Of a DNA stretch of 44,345 nucleotides, positions 14,454 to 23,379 are shown piece by piece. The DNA is from Rhizobiaceae bacterium (GTDB lineage: Bacteria > Pseudomonadota > Alphaproteobacteria > Rhizobiales > Rhizobiaceae): the NCBI GenBank assembly GCA_025458045.1, contig JALOTE010000016.1, positions 1 through 44,345 on the forward strand, in the 5' to 3' direction. Positions within the stretch are counted from its first letter, which is position 1; every line of letters begins with the position of its first letter. The notes under the pieces are model-generated. The model ran no database searches, had not been told where the DNA came from, and saw only the letters and a list, made by a program, of their open reading frames with translations. A program made the position numbers and the translations under genes.

Positions 14454-17324
14454 ATGGGCCTGATCCACGACATCGACTACGGCACGCCTGTCTCGTCGGG
14501 CACCACGCTGGTTACACTCACCATCGACGGGCGAGAAATCATGGTGCCGGAGGGCACGTCGGTGATGCGCGCTTCGATGGAGGCGGGCATCCAGGTGCCG
14601 AAGCTCTGCGCCACCGACATGGTGGATGCGTTCGGCTCGTGCCGGCTTTGCCTTGTTGAAATCGAAGGACGCGCGGGCACGCCCGCCTCCTGCACGACGC
14701 CAGTGGCGCAAGGCATGGTTGTCCACACGCAGACCGGCAAATTGAAAGACATCCGCCGCGGCGTGATGGAACTTTACATCTCCGATCATCCGCTCGATTG
14801 CCTCACTTGTGCCGCCAATGGAGATTGCGAACTTCAGGACATGGCAGGTGCCGTCGGCCTGCGCGACGTGCGCTACGGCTATGAGGGCGACAACCATGTG
14901 CGCACGCGGGACAGTTCCGGTGGTTTGAACGCCCGCTACATGCCGAAAGACGAATCGAACCCCTATTTCACCTATGACCCGTCGAAATGCATCGTCTGCT
15001 CGCGCTGTGTCCGGGCCTGCGAGGATGTGCAGGGCACCTTCGCGCTGACGATCGAGGGCAGGGGCTTTGGCAGCCGCGTTTCGCCCGGCATGCATGAGAG
15101 CTTCCTCGGCTCGGAATGCGTCTCCTGCGGCGCTTGCGTCCAAGCCTGCCCGACGGCGACGCTCACCGAAAAAAGCGTCATCGCAATCGGCCAACCGGAG
15201 CATTCGGTGGTGACGACCTGCGCCTATTGCGGTGTCGGCTGCTCGTTCAAGGCTGAGATGCGCGGGCAGGAACTGGTGCGCATGGTGCCGTGGAAGGATG
15301 GCAAGGCCAATCGCGGCCATTCCTGCGTGAAGGGGCGCTTCGCTTATGGCTATGCCAGCCATGCCGACCGCATCCTTTCGCCAATGGTCCGCGCCTCCAT
15401 CCATGAGCCGTGGCGCGAAGTGACGTGGGATGAGGCGATTGCGCATACGGCATCCGAGTTCCGCCGCATCCAGGCGAAACATGGCAAGCAGTCGATTGGC
15501 GGCATCACCTCGTCGCGCTGCACGAATGAGGAAACCTATCTCGTCCAGAAACTGATCCGCGCGGGCTTCGGCAACAACAATGTCGACACCTGCGCGCGCG
15601 TCTGCCACTCGCCGACGGGGTATGGCCTGAAGCAAACCTTCGGCACATCCGCCGGGACGCAGGACTTCGATTCCGTCGAGCACACCGATGTGGTGATCCT
15701 GATCGGGGCCAACCCGACGGACGGGCACCCGGTGTTTGCCTCGCGGTTGAAAAAGCGGCTGCGGAAGGGCGCGAAGCTCATCGTCATTGATCCGCGCCGC
15801 ATCGACCTTGTGCGCACGCCGCACATCGAGGCGGCCTATCACCTGCCACTGCCGCCGGGCACCAATGTGGCGGTGCTGACCGCGCTCGCCCATGTCATCG
15901 TCACCGAAGGGCTGATGGATGAGAAATTCATCCGCGAGCGCTGCGACTGGTCGGAGTTCGAGGGCTGGGCGGAATTTGTCTCGCGGCCGGAAAATTCGCC
16001 CGAAGCATTGGGGATGCTGACGGGCGTCAAGCCCGCTGACATGCGCGGCGCGGCGCGCCTGTTTGCGACAGGCGGCAATGGCGCGATCTATTACGGCCTC
16101 GGCGTCACCGAGCATAGCCAAGGCTCGACCACGGTGATGGCGATTGCCAACCTTGCGATGGCGACCGGCAATATCGGGCGCAAAGGCGTCGGCGTGAACC
16201 CGTTGCGCGGCCAGAACAATGTGCAGGGCGCCTGCGACATGGGCTCCTTCCCGCATGAGTTGCCGGGCTACCGCCATGTCTCGGATGACGCGACACGCGA
16301 GACGTTCGAGAAGCTGTGGGGCGTCGCGCTCGACAATGAGCCGGGCCTGCGCATCCCCAACATGCTGGATGCGGCCGTGGAAGGCACGTTCAAGGGCATC
16401 TACATCCAGGGCGAGGACATCCTCCAATCAGACCCGAACACGAGGCATGTCGCGGCCGGACTCGAAGCGATGGAATGCGTCGTCGTCCATGATCTCTTCC
16501 TGAACGAGACGGCGAATTACGCCCATGTGTTCCTGCCCGGTTCGACCTTCCTCGAAAAGGACGGCACCTTCACCAATGCCGAACGCCGCATCAACCGCGT
16601 GCGCCGCGTGATGAGCCCGAAGAACGGCTTTGCCGATTGGGAGATCACGCAGAAGCTAGCGCAGGCGATGGGGCAAGGCTGGGCCTACACGCACCCGTCG
16701 CAGATCATGGATGAGATCGCTTTGACGACACCGAGCTTTGCCGGTGTGTCTTATGCGCTGCTTGAACAGAAAGGCTCGGTGCAGTGGCCATGCAACGAGA
16801 AAGCGCCAGAAGGCACGCCGATCATGCACATGGACGGCTTCGTGCGCGGCAAAGGCCAGTTCATCATCACCGAATATGTGGCGACCGACGAGCGGACCGG
16901 CCCGCGCTTCCCGCTGCTGCTGACAACGGGCCGCATCCTCAGCCAATACAATGTCGGTGCGCAGACACGGCGCACCGCCAATGTGGCGTGGCACGGCGAA
17001 GACCGGCTGGAGATCCACCCGCATGATGCCGAGCAACGCGGCGTCAAGGACGGCGACTGGGTGAAGCTCGCCAGCCGGGCGGGGGAAACAAGCCTGCGCG
17101 CGACGATCACCGACCGTGTCGCGCCGGGTGTGGTCTACACCACGTTCCATCACCCGGACACGCAGGCCAATGTGATCACGACAGACCATTCCGATTGGGC
17201 GACCAATTGCCCCGAATACAAGGTGACGGCGGTGCAGGTGTCGCCCTCCAACGGGCCGAGCCGCTGGCAGGAAGACTACAACCGCTTTGCCAATGATTCG
17301 CGGCGCATCCTGGCGGCCGAGTGA
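14454..17324 (+). CDS. fdsA: Formate dehydrogenase alpha (catalytic molybdenum) subunit
   Basis: A 956-residue cytosolic catalytic subunit that oxidises formate to CO2 at a bis-MGD molybdenum centre. In order: an N-terminal [2Fe-2S] ferredoxin domain (Cys52, Cys63, Cys66, Cys80), a NuoG-like His-Cys cluster region (DHPLDCLTCAANGDC, residues 111-125), two [4Fe-4S] ferredoxin motifs (CIVCSRCVRAC from 179, CVSCGACVQAC from 222), the proximal cluster motif CAYCGVGC (256-263), and the active-site Cys384 in ARVCHSPTGYG, where bacterial FdsA proteins use Cys rather than selenocysteine. The C-terminal MGD-binding domain includes TTGRILSQYNVGAQTRR. It follows the repeat element; its stop overlaps an upstream start codon option of fdhD. 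Length and motifs indicate an intact gene. Confidence 0.97.
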   Translation: MGLIHDIDYGTPVSSGTTLVTLTIDGREIMVPEGTSVMRASMEAGIQVPKLCATDMVDAFGSCRLCLVEIEGRAGTPASCTTPVAQGMVVHTQTGKLKDIRRGVMELYISDHPLDCLTCAANGDCELQDMAGAVGLRDVRYGYEGDNHVRTRDSSGGLNARYMPKDESNPYFTYDPSKCIVCSRCVRACEDVQGTFALTIEGRGFGSRVSPGMHESFLGSECVSCGACVQACPTATLTEKSVIAIGQPEHSVVTTCAYCGVGCSFKAEMRGQELVRMVPWKDGKANRGHSCVKGRFAYGYASHADRILSPMVRASIHEPWREVTWDEAIAHTASEFRRIQAKHGKQSIGGITSSRCTNEETYLVQKLIRAGFGNNNVDTCARVCHSPTGYGLKQTFGTSAGTQDFDSVEHTDVVILIGANPTDGHPVFASRLKKRLRKGAKLIVIDPRRIDLVRTPHIEAAYHLPLPPGTNVAVLTALAHVIVTEGLMDEKFIRERCDWSEFEGWAEFVSRPENSPEALGMLTGVKPADMRGAARLFATGGNGAIYYGLGVTEHSQGSTTVMAIANLAMATGNIGRKGVGVNPLRGQNNVQGACDMGSFPHELPGYRHVSDDATRETFEKLWGVALDNEPGLRIPNMLDAAVEGTFKGIYIQGEDILQSDPNTRHVAAGLEAMECVVVHDLFLNETANYAHVFLPGSTFLEKDGTFTNAERRINRVRRVMSPKNGFADWEITQKLAQAMGQGWAYTHPSQIMDEIALTTPSFAGVSYALLEQKGSVQWPCNEKAPEGTPIMHMDGFVRGKGQFIITEYVATDERTGPRFPLLLTTGRILSQYNVGAQTRRTANVAWHGEDRLEIHPHDAEQRGVKDGDWVKLASRAGETSLRATITDRVAPGVVYTTFHHPDTQANVITTDHSDWATNCPEYKVTAVQVSPSNGPSRWQEDYNRFANDSRRILAAE

Positions 17325-17342
17325 TGCGTGGCAACGGACCGG

Positions 17343-17433
17343 ACCTTCGTCCTTCGAGGCATTTGTCCCCTTATGGTGAGGTGCGAGCGAAGCGTGCCTC
17401 GAACCATGGAACAAAAGCACCTCGGGATGAAGG
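17343..17433. repeat. Dispersed palindromic repeat at the 5' side of fdhD
   Basis: Very similar to the element at 29471-29562, sharing CTTCGTCCTTCGAGGC, ATGGTGAGGTGCGAGCGA, CCTCGAACCATGG and ACAAAAGCACCTC. Internal complementarity (CGAGGC with GCCTCG, CATGGT with ACCATG) makes it an imperfect palindrome. It lies between fdsA and the conserved part of fdhD, and happens to be open in the fdhD frame, so it could be translated if the upstream start were used. Confidence 0.8.
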
Positions 17434-17446
17434 TTCGGCTTCCTTC

Positions 17447-18307
17447 ATGCTTCATCTAGACGGGATGCGGAGCGCCGCCTCGAAGGACGAAGGAGCGGCC
17501 GCGATCCCCGCTTCGGGGCTGGCTTACGCCCATGGCCGGTTCACCCGATCAACCCGCCCGCTCGCGGATGAAACCGCGATTGCGTTCAGCGTCAACGGCT
17601 CGACCCATGCCGTTCTGATGGCGACGCCTGCCGACTTGCAGGATTTTGCCGTCGGCTTTGCGCTCACGGAACGAATCATCGATCAGCCTCAGGCAATTGA
17701 AAACATTGAGATTGTCCAGACACCGCTCGGCATCGACGTGCAGTTGCGTCTCGACGAGGCGGTCGCAGACCGGTTGGCGGCACGGCGCAGGAGCATGGTC
17801 GGCCCTGTCGGCTGCGGGCTGTGCGGCGTCGAAAGCCTTGAAGCGGCGATGCGCGACGTGCCGCAGGTCAGCGCCAGGGCCAGCCTGTGTCCTGCCCAGG
17901 TCGCGGAGGCGGTGTCTGAGCTGTCCCGGAGCCAGCCGCTCAACGATGCAACCCGGGCCATGCATGCGGCGGGATTCTACGTGCCGGGTATAGGTCTTGT
18001 CAGCGCGCGCGAGGATGTCGGCCGCCACAATGCACTCGACAAGTTGGTGGGTACGCTGGCACGTACCGGGGGTGATGCGGCGCGCGGTGTCATCGTCCTG
18101 ACGAGCCGCGTGTCGGTCGAGATGGTGCAAAAAGCCGCCGTCGCCGGGGCTGGCGTCATCATCGCCGTTTCCGCGCCGACAGCCATGGCTGTCCGCGTTG
18201 CGGACAAGGCAGGCATCACGCTGATCGCCATCGCGCGTGGCGAGGAATTTGAACTGTTCACGCATCCGCATCGGATCCTCACGGGGACCAAGACCCATGC
18301 AGCCTGA
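17447..18307 (+). CDS. fdhD: Formate dehydrogenase accessory sulfurtransferase
   Basis: FdhD transfers sulfur from a cysteine desulfurase to the molybdenum cofactor of formate dehydrogenase and is needed for its activity. Conserved parts are AVLMATPADLQDFAVGFALTE, the sulfur-relay motif GCGLCGVES, YVPGIGLVSAREDVGRHNA and VEMVQKAAVAGAGVIIA. ATG 17447 was chosen: it gives 286 residues with the CxxC at 123-126, close to E. coli FdhD (about 277 residues, Cys121 and Cys124). The frame is open back to ATG 17324, which overlaps the fdsA stop, but those 41 extra codons are almost entirely repeat sequence. If the upstream start is used, FdhD carries a repeat-encoded extension. Its 3' end overlaps fdsD by 11 bases. 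Confidence 0.92.
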   Translation: MLHLDGMRSAASKDEGAAAIPASGLAYAHGRFTRSTRPLADETAIAFSVNGSTHAVLMATPADLQDFAVGFALTERIIDQPQAIENIEIVQTPLGIDVQLRLDEAVADRLAARRRSMVGPVGCGLCGVESLEAAMRDVPQVSARASLCPAQVAEAVSELSRSQPLNDATRAMHAAGFYVPGIGLVSAREDVGRHNALDKLVGTLARTGGDAARGVIVLTSRVSVEMVQKAAVAGAGVIIAVSAPTAMAVRVADKAGITLIAIARGEEFELFTHPHRILTGTKTHAA

Positions 18308-18599
18308 ATTGATCGATCACCACGCCGAAGTGCGCGCGAGGATCATCCGCATGGCGAACCAGATCGCCACGTTTTTTGCGTCGAAACCGCATGATGCAGG
18401 CGTGGCGGGCGTCGCCCAGCACATCAATGATTTCTGGGAGCCGCGCATGCGCGCGCAATTGCTGGAGATAGTGGCTGAGGGTGATGCAGCCTTAAGTGCG
18501 CCTTTGGGAGCCCCAGCGCTCAGCGCGCCTTTGGGAGCCCCCGCGCTCAGCGCGCTTGTCCGGGATGCCGCGCCGCTGGTGCGCAGGCCCGCACGCTGA
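18297..18599 (+). CDS. fdsD: Formate dehydrogenase delta subunit
   Basis: A 100-residue protein whose first half matches FdsD, the small subunit encoded at the end of fds operons and needed for assembly or stability of FdsABG: MANQIATFFASKPHD and HINDFWEPRMRAQLLEIV. ATG 18297 overlaps the end of fdhD, so translation is probably coupled. The second half is unusual: a 9-residue unit ALSAPLGAP occurs twice in full and once in part (18489-18557), followed by a short basic tail. Without the insertion the protein would match the usual length of about 70-80 residues. The repeat is probably a local duplication tolerated in a flexible C-terminal tail. Confidence 0.87.
   Translation: MQPELIDHHAEVRARIIRMANQIATFFASKPHDAGVAGVAQHINDFWEPRMRAQLLEIVAEGDAALSAPLGAPALSAPLGAPALSALVRDAAPLVRRPAR
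18489..18557 (+). repeat. 27-base tandem repeat inside fdsD
   Basis: Units 18489-18515 and 18516-18542 plus a partial copy 18543-18557, in frame, each encoding ALSAPLGAP or its beginning. The shared core GCGCCTTTGGGAGCCCC is identical in both full copies. The near-perfect identity, including silent positions, suggests a recent slippage or recombination event. Confidence 0.85.
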
Positions 18600-18602
18600 G
18601 GC

Positions 18603-18815
18603 TCACCCCGCCGGCTCGGATGTGTAGCCTTTGGCCTCAAGCGCCTGCCGGATCGCCGCCAGCGGAGCCGCGCTTTCGATTTCGGCCGTCCGGTTTGACA
18701 GATCGACGCTGACGAGGGCGTCCGGATCGACGGAGGCGATCGCCTTTTCAACCGACGCCTTGCAGTGGCCGCAAGTCATGTCGGGGATGGAGAGCGTGAC
18801 AGCGGTCCCGGCCAT
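18603..18815 (-). CDS. Heavy-metal-associated (CopZ-like) copper chaperone
   Basis: A 70-residue single heavy-metal-associated domain. The copper-binding loop is [15 protein letters not shown], and the rest follows the beta-alpha-beta-beta-alpha-beta pattern ([15 protein letters not shown], then [11 protein letters not shown]). Such proteins carry Cu(I) in the cytosol and hand it to the ATPase CopA, encoded divergently from 18913. ATG 18815 is the natural start; an in-frame ATG at 18830 would add five residues but falls in the inverted repeat. The 97-base intergenic region carries a perfect dyad likely to control both genes. The gene ends 3 bases after fdsD, in convergent orientation. Confidence 0.9.
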   Translation of the reverse strand: MAGTAVTLSIPDMTCGHCKASVEKAIASVDPDALVSVDLSNRTAEIESAAPLAAIRQALEAKGYTSEPAG

Positions 18816-18827
18816 TGGTTGTCCTTC

Positions 18828-18845
18828 CATAAGCGGATGCTTATG
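18828..18845. promoter_or_regulatory. Perfect inverted repeat between copper chaperone and copA
   Basis: CATAAGC-GGAT-GCTTATG, a 7-base dyad with a 4-base spacer, overlapped by a second dyad CTTAT-GTA-ATAAG (18840-18852). It lies 12 bases from the chaperone start and 67 bases from the copA start. Position suggests an operator for a metal-responsive repressor or activator serving both directions. The half-sites GCTTAT/ATAAGC also occur in the bigR palindrome at 2661-2672. Which regulator binds cannot be told from sequence. Confidence 0.5.
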
Positions 18846-18912
18846 TAATAAGGGAAGCGGGCTGCCGCCGTCAATCGGCGGCCCCCGCGGTCTGCGTCGG
18901 ATAGGTGAGGAC

Positions 18913-21366
18913 ATGGGCCTGCAATCTCTGACATTCCCGGTTGACGGCATGACATGCGGTGCGTGCACGGGCAGGGTCGAGCGCGCGCTGGCGGCTGTTT
19001 CCGGCGTCGCGGACGCAGCCGCCAATCTGGCGACAGGCAGCGCCCGCGTGACGTTCGATGCGCCTGCCACGGCCGGTTCCATCGCGGAGGCATTGAAGGC
19101 GGCCGGTTATGCGCCGGTGACATCCGTCACACGGCTCGCCATCGAAGGCGCAACCTGCGGCTCCTGCGTGGCGCGCATCGAACAGGCTCTGAATGCGGTG
19201 CCGGGAGTCTTGTCGGCCAGCATGAATCTTGCGACCGGCATCGTCCGCGTGGAGCATATCGCGGCCCCGGACATGGCGCGCACGCTTGCGCAAGCCGCCG
19301 CCACAGCAGGCTACGGGGCGGAGATTGTCGCTGAATCCGGCCCTGCTGGCGATGCGTCAGAGCGGGCGGCGGCCGAGCTGAAAACGCTCAAGCGCGACGC
19401 CATCCTAGCCGGAACGCTGACGGTTCCGGTGTTCATCCTTGAAATGGGCGCGCACGCCTACACGCCGTTCCACCTCTGGGTGATCAACGAGATCGGCATG
19501 TTTGAAAGCTGGCGCATCCAGTTCGTGCTGGCCACCATCGTTCTGTTCGGGCCGGGCTTGCGCTTTTTCAAGAAGGGCATCCCGGCCTTGTTGCGCGGCG
19601 CGCCCGACATGAATTCGCTTGTCGCTGTCGGCGCGTTCGCCGCCTGGGCCTATTCGACGCGCAATGCGTGGTTTCCCGAACTGATCGTCGGCGACAATTG
19701 GTTTGTCTATTTCGAGGCGGCTGCCGTCATCGTCACGCTGGTGCTGACGGGGCGCTATTTCGAGGCGCGTGCCAAAGGGCGCACCGGAGAGGCGGTTCGC
19801 GCCCTGGCCGGTTTGCAGGTGAAAACGGCCCTCGTGCAGAAGGACGGCGCGCTTGTGGAAAAGCCGGTCGACGCGGTGCAGCGGGGCGACCTCGTCGTTG
19901 TGCGGCCCGGTGAACGTTTTGCCGTTGACGGCGTGGTGACAGAAGGCGAAAGCCACGCCGATGAATCCATGCTGACGGGCGAACCGCTGCCGGTGTTGAA
20001 GGCATTCGGCGCATCGGTGTCGGCGGGAACCGTGAATGGCGAGGGCACGCTCACCTATCGTGCCGAGGGCGTGGGCGCTAATACGATGCTCGCGTCGATC
20101 ATCCGCATGGTCGACCGTGCGCAGGCGACCAAGCTTCCGGTGCAGGCGGTCATCGACCGGGTGACGCTCTGGTTCGTGCCGGCCGTCATGGCGCTGGCCG
20201 TCGCGACGTTCATTGGCTGGTTGATCCTCGGCGACCAGGATCCCAAGGCGGCGTTCGCGCTGGTTGCGGCAGTGTCCGTCCTGATCATCGCCTGCCCCTG
20301 CGCCATGGGGCTCGCGACGCCGACCTCGATCATTGTCGCGACAGGCCGCGCTGCGCAAAACGGCATGCTCTTCCGCAAAGGGGAGGCGTTGCAGACACTC
20401 GCCTCGATTGATGTCGTCGCCTTCGACAAGACGGGCACGCTGACGATGGGCAAGCCGCAGGTGACGGGTCTGCATGTTGCGCATGGGTTCCCGCGCGACG
20501 AGGTCCTCGCCTTGGCCGCCGCGCTGGAGGCGCGCTCGGAACATCCGCTGGCGCGTGCTGTGATCGCCTGCGCCGACGCCGAGCATGTCACCGCGGCCGG
20601 TGAGGTGAAGCGCTTCCGCGCGCGCTCCGGCCTCGGGGCAACAGGCGAGATTGACGGCAGGGCCGTTGCCGCCGGGTCGATGAAACTGATGCATGAACTC
20701 GGGGTGGATCCTGCCCCTTTGGCCGCACAGATCGCCGACGCGCTTGCGAGCGGCCGCACCACCATTGTGCTGGCCATCGATGGCAAAGCGGCCGCGCTGT
20801 TTGTCGTCGCCGATCCGGTGAAGCCGACAGCCAAGGCCGCTGTCGCAGCCCTGCATGCACGCGGCGTCAAGACAGCGCTGATCAGCGGAGACAATGCGGC
20901 GACCGCCAGGGCCATCGCGGGCGAGTTGGGCATTGACGATGTGCTCGGTGACCGTTTGCCGGCAGGCAAGGTCGAAGCGGTGAAAGCCCTGCAAGCCGGC
21001 GGCCGAAAGGTGGCGTTTGTCGGAGACGGCATCAATGATGCGCCGGTGCTGGCGGCCGCCGATGCCGGCATCGCGATGGGCACCGGCACGGATGTCGCGA
21101 TGGAGGCTGCCGATATCGTGCTGGTTGCCGGTGATCCGGCGCGCGTGGCGGACGCCATCGCGCTTTCGCGCGCCACCATGCGCAACATCCGTCAGAACCT
21201 TGTCTGGGCGTTCGGCTACAATGTGCTGCTCATCCCTGTCGCGATGGGCGTGATTTACCCGTTCACGGGCTGGATGCTGTCGCCCATGCTGTCGGGTGCG
21301 GCCATGGCGCTGTCCAGCATTTTCGTGCTCAGCAACGCACTGCGGTTGAAGACCCAGCGTATCTGA
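18913..21366 (+). CDS. copA: Copper-exporting P1B-type ATPase
   Basis: An 817-residue inner-membrane pump expelling Cu(I) from the cytosol. It has two N-terminal metal-binding domains, the first with [12 protein letters not shown] (Cys15 and Cys18), the second with [12 protein letters not shown] (Cys82 and Cys85; Ala replaces the usual Met). The transmembrane metal site is CPC at 461-463 ([14 protein letters not shown]), the phosphorylated Asp is about residue 505 ([11 protein letters not shown]), the SEHPLARAV motif marks P1B ATPases, and [18 protein letters not shown] closes the hinge. ATG 18913 gives the normal N-terminus; the frame is open further upstream, over the chaperone gene. Divergent from the chaperone gene and probably co-regulated with it. 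Confidence 0.95.
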   Translation: MGLQSLTFPVDGMTCGACTGRVERALAAVSGVADAAANLATGSARVTFDAPATAGSIAEALKAAGYAPVTSVTRLAIEGATCGSCVARIEQALNAVPGVLSASMNLATGIVRVEHIAAPDMARTLAQAAATAGYGAEIVAESGPAGDASERAAAELKTLKRDAILAGTLTVPVFILEMGAHAYTPFHLWVINEIGMFESWRIQFVLATIVLFGPGLRFFKKGIPALLRGAPDMNSLVAVGAFAAWAYSTRNAWFPELIVGDNWFVYFEAAAVIVTLVLTGRYFEARAKGRTGEAVRALAGLQVKTALVQKDGALVEKPVDAVQRGDLVVVRPGERFAVDGVVTEGESHADESMLTGEPLPVLKAFGASVSAGTVNGEGTLTYRAEGVGANTMLASIIRMVDRAQATKLPVQAVIDRVTLWFVPAVMALAVATFIGWLILGDQDPKAAFALVAAVSVLIIACPCAMGLATPTSIIVATGRAAQNGMLFRKGEALQTLASIDVVAFDKTGTLTMGKPQVTGLHVAHGFPRDEVLALAAALEARSEHPLARAVIACADAEHVTAAGEVKRFRARSGLGATGEIDGRAVAAGSMKLMHELGVDPAPLAAQIADALASGRTTIVLAIDGKAAALFVVADPVKPTAKAAVAALHARGVKTALISGDNAATARAIAGELGIDDVLGDRLPAGKVEAVKALQAGGRKVAFVGDGINDAPVLAAADAGIAMGTGTDVAMEAADIVLVAGDPARVADAIALSRATMRNIRQNLVWAFGYNVLLIPVAMGVIYPFTGWMLSPMLSGAAMALSSIFVLSNALRLKTQRI

Positions 21367-21470
21367 ACACTCGCCTTCATCCATTTGTGCATGGCGGATT
21401 GCCCGTCTTGCTGGCAGAAGGGACGCGGAGGAGTGCGCGGGCGCGCCGCGTGTTCAATCGGGAGAGCATC

Positions 21471-21917
21471 ATGGCCATGGAATTGAAGGACGAAGTGCGC
21501 ATCGCCGCACCGCGTGATGTGGTTTACGCCAAACTGAACGATCCGGCGGTGCTGAAAGCCTGCATCCCCGGTTGCGAGGAACTGACACAGACCTCCGACA
21601 ATGAGATGGAAGCCAAGGTTGTGCTGAAGATTGGCCCGGTGAAGGCGAAGTTCGGCGGCAAGGTGAAGCTCGACCGCTCGAAAGCGCCGGGCGGCTTTTC
21701 GCTTGCGGGCGAGGGGTCGGGCGGGATTGCCGGTTTCGCCAAGGGCGGCGCGGATGTCGAACTGGTCGAGGACGGCAACGAGACCGTGCTGCGCTATCTC
21801 GCCAAGGCCGATGTCGGCGGCAAGATCGCCCAACTGGGCAGCCGTCTCATCGTGTCGACGTCGCAGAAGCTGGCGAAAGCGTTTTTCGAGAAATTCGCTG
21901 CGCAGGTGGAGGCCTGA
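21471..21917 (+). CDS. CoxG-like SRPBCC-fold protein
   Basis: A 148-residue protein of the CoxG family (carbon monoxide dehydrogenase subunit G, START/SRPBCC fold). Typical features are MELKDEVRIAAPRDVVYAKL at the start, LKACIPGCEEL, AKVVLKIGPVKAKFGGKV and the C-terminal TSQKLAKAFFEKFAAQV. In aerobic CO dehydrogenase clusters CoxG helps attach the enzyme to the membrane, and homologues go with other molybdenum hydroxylases. No coxLMS or xanthine dehydrogenase genes are in this window, so its partner is unknown. ATG 21471 has GGGAGAG 5-11 bases upstream. It lies 104 bases after copA and is convergent with the amidase, 6 bases away. Confidence 0.86.
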   Translation: MAMELKDEVRIAAPRDVVYAKLNDPAVLKACIPGCEELTQTSDNEMEAKVVLKIGPVKAKFGGKVKLDRSKAPGGFSLAGEGSGGIAGFAKGGADVELVEDGNETVLRYLAKADVGGKIAQLGSRLIVSTSQKLAKAFFEKFAAQVEA

Positions 21918-21923
21918 GACGTT

Positions 21924-23375
21924 TCAGGTAAAGGTCGAAACCGGCGGCCGCCGGTCCGCCCAAGGGGCGGCGCGCTCCAGCTCTGCTGAAAGCGCGAAAA
22001 TCAGGTCGTCGCGTCCGAAGGCTGCTGCGATGTGGATGCCGATGGGCAAGCCGTCTGCCGTCCAGTGCAAGGGCAATGAGGCCGCAGGCTGGCCGGACGC
22101 GTTGAAAGCGGCGCAGAACGGCGAATAATCGAACACCCGGCCCGGCCCCATGCGGAAATCGACATAGTCATCGGTCGTGTGGTTGAAGCGGCCGATGGCG
22201 GCGGGCGGCTCGGCGAGTGTTGCCGTCAGCAGAATGTCGAAATCATCGAAGAACATTTCCATTTCACGGCCAAAGGCATGGATGGTTGAAACGGCCGCGA
22301 GATAGTCCGCGCCGGAAACCGTGTCGGCATAGGCGCGCGCGCTTGCGGCCATCGGCTCGATGTCGCCCGGCTGCAAATCCCGGCCCTTGGCCTTCAAAGT
22401 CCCGTCGATGGCCAGCGCGGTGCCGCAGGCGACGATTTTCGTCCACGCGCGCATCATCGCCTCGACCCGTGCCTTCGGCCGCGCCTCCGTCACATGGTGG
22501 CCCATGGCTTCGAGCAAACGCGCTGTCGTCTCCACGCCTGCTCGGCACTGAGGGTCGATTGCGGCTCCGGTGAGCGTCGTGGCGCAGACAGCGATGCGCA
22601 ATCCACGCAGACGACGTTGTGTTGCCGCAAGACAGCTTTCCGCCAGCGGCGGCGCGCGGTAGGGCGATGACGCATCGTGTCCGGCGGTCGCGTCGATCAG
22701 CGCGGCGCTGTCACGAACGGAGCGCGAGAGGAACCCTTCGATCGCCATGCCCGCCCAGCCTTCGCCCGCATAAGGCCCGTCAGGCAAGCGGGCGCGCGTC
22801 GCCTTGAAGCCGAAGAGCCCGCAATTGGAAGCCGGGATGCGGATCGAGCCGCCGCCATCCGAGCCATGGGCGGCGGGCACAATGCCTGCCGCGACCGCCG
22901 CCGCCGAGCCGCCGGACGAGCCGCCGGGCGTGCGCCCCAAATTCCACGGATTGCGCGCCGGGCCGCCATAGACCGTCGCCTCGCTCGCCGGACCCACGCA
23001 GAATTCCGGAACCGTCGTGCGTGCAAACGGCACGAGACCTGCCGCCTTGAGCCGCAGGAACACAGTGGAATCCTGATCCCAGACGGTGTTCGCCGTCAGC
23101 TTGGAGCCGCCGGTCGACGGGAAATCACGCGCTTCGGCGCCATTGTCCTTCAACAGCAACGGCACGCCGCTGAACGGTCCGGCAGGCAATTCGGCGGCAA
23201 TCATGGCGCGGGCGGCGTCATAGGCCCGGATGGCGATGGCGTTCAGTTGCGGATTGACCGCTTCGGCGCGGCTGATCGCCTCATCCAGCAATTCGACAGG
23301 TGCGACATCGCCTGCGGCGACATGGGCCGCAAGGCCCAGCGCATCCGATGTGTCGTAGAGGGTGGCGATGCTCAT
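21924..23375 (-). CDS. Amidase signature family hydrolase
   Basis: A 483-residue amidase signature enzyme. The catalytic triad is visible: Lys76 in LLLKDNGA, cis-Ser153 in [14 protein letters not shown] and nucleophile Ser177 in [13 protein letters not shown], with the classical 24-residue spacing between the serines. The rest, including [32 protein letters not shown] and the C-terminal [14 protein letters not shown], resembles 6-aminohexanoate-dimer hydrolase-like amidases rather than GatA; no gatC or gatB is nearby. It starts 4 bases after the iolR stop on the same strand and is probably co-transcribed with it. There is no obvious link to inositol; the substrate is unknown. Confidence 0.9.
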   Translation of the reverse strand: MSIATLYDTSDALGLAAHVAAGDVAPVELLDEAISRAEAVNPQLNAIAIRAYDAARAMIAAELPAGPFSGVPLLLKDNGAEARDFPSTGGSKLTANTVWDQDSTVFLRLKAAGLVPFARTTVPEFCVGPASEATVYGGPARNPWNLGRTPGGSSGGSAAAVAAGIVPAAHGSDGGGSIRIPASNCGLFGFKATRARLPDGPYAGEGWAGMAIEGFLSRSVRDSAALIDATAGHDASSPYRAPPLAESCLAATQRRLRGLRIAVCATTLTGAAIDPQCRAGVETTARLLEAMGHHVTEARPKARVEAMMRAWTKIVACGTALAIDGTLKAKGRDLQPGDIEPMAASARAYADTVSGADYLAAVSTIHAFGREMEMFFDDFDILLTATLAEPPAAIGRFNHTTDDYVDFRMGPGRVFDYSPFCAAFNASGQPAASLPLHWTADGLPIGIHIAAAFGRDDLIFALSAELERAAPWADRRPPVSTFT

Positions 23376-23379
23376 TGGC

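Noticed and set aside
14430-16427. Long open frame of about 665 codons on the minus strand opposite fdsA.
   Set aside because: It is antisense to a gene with certain identity, its translation is low-complexity (His, Arg, Ala-rich) with no recognisable domain, and high GC with codon bias explains it.
18601-18912. CueR/HmrR-type operator in the copA promoter.
   Set aside because: CTTCC and GGGAAG are present but 23 bases apart, too far for the MerR-family arrangement.
19405-21384. Open frame of about 659 codons on the minus strand opposite copA.
   Set aside because: Antisense shadow of copA with a His/Arg-rich translation.
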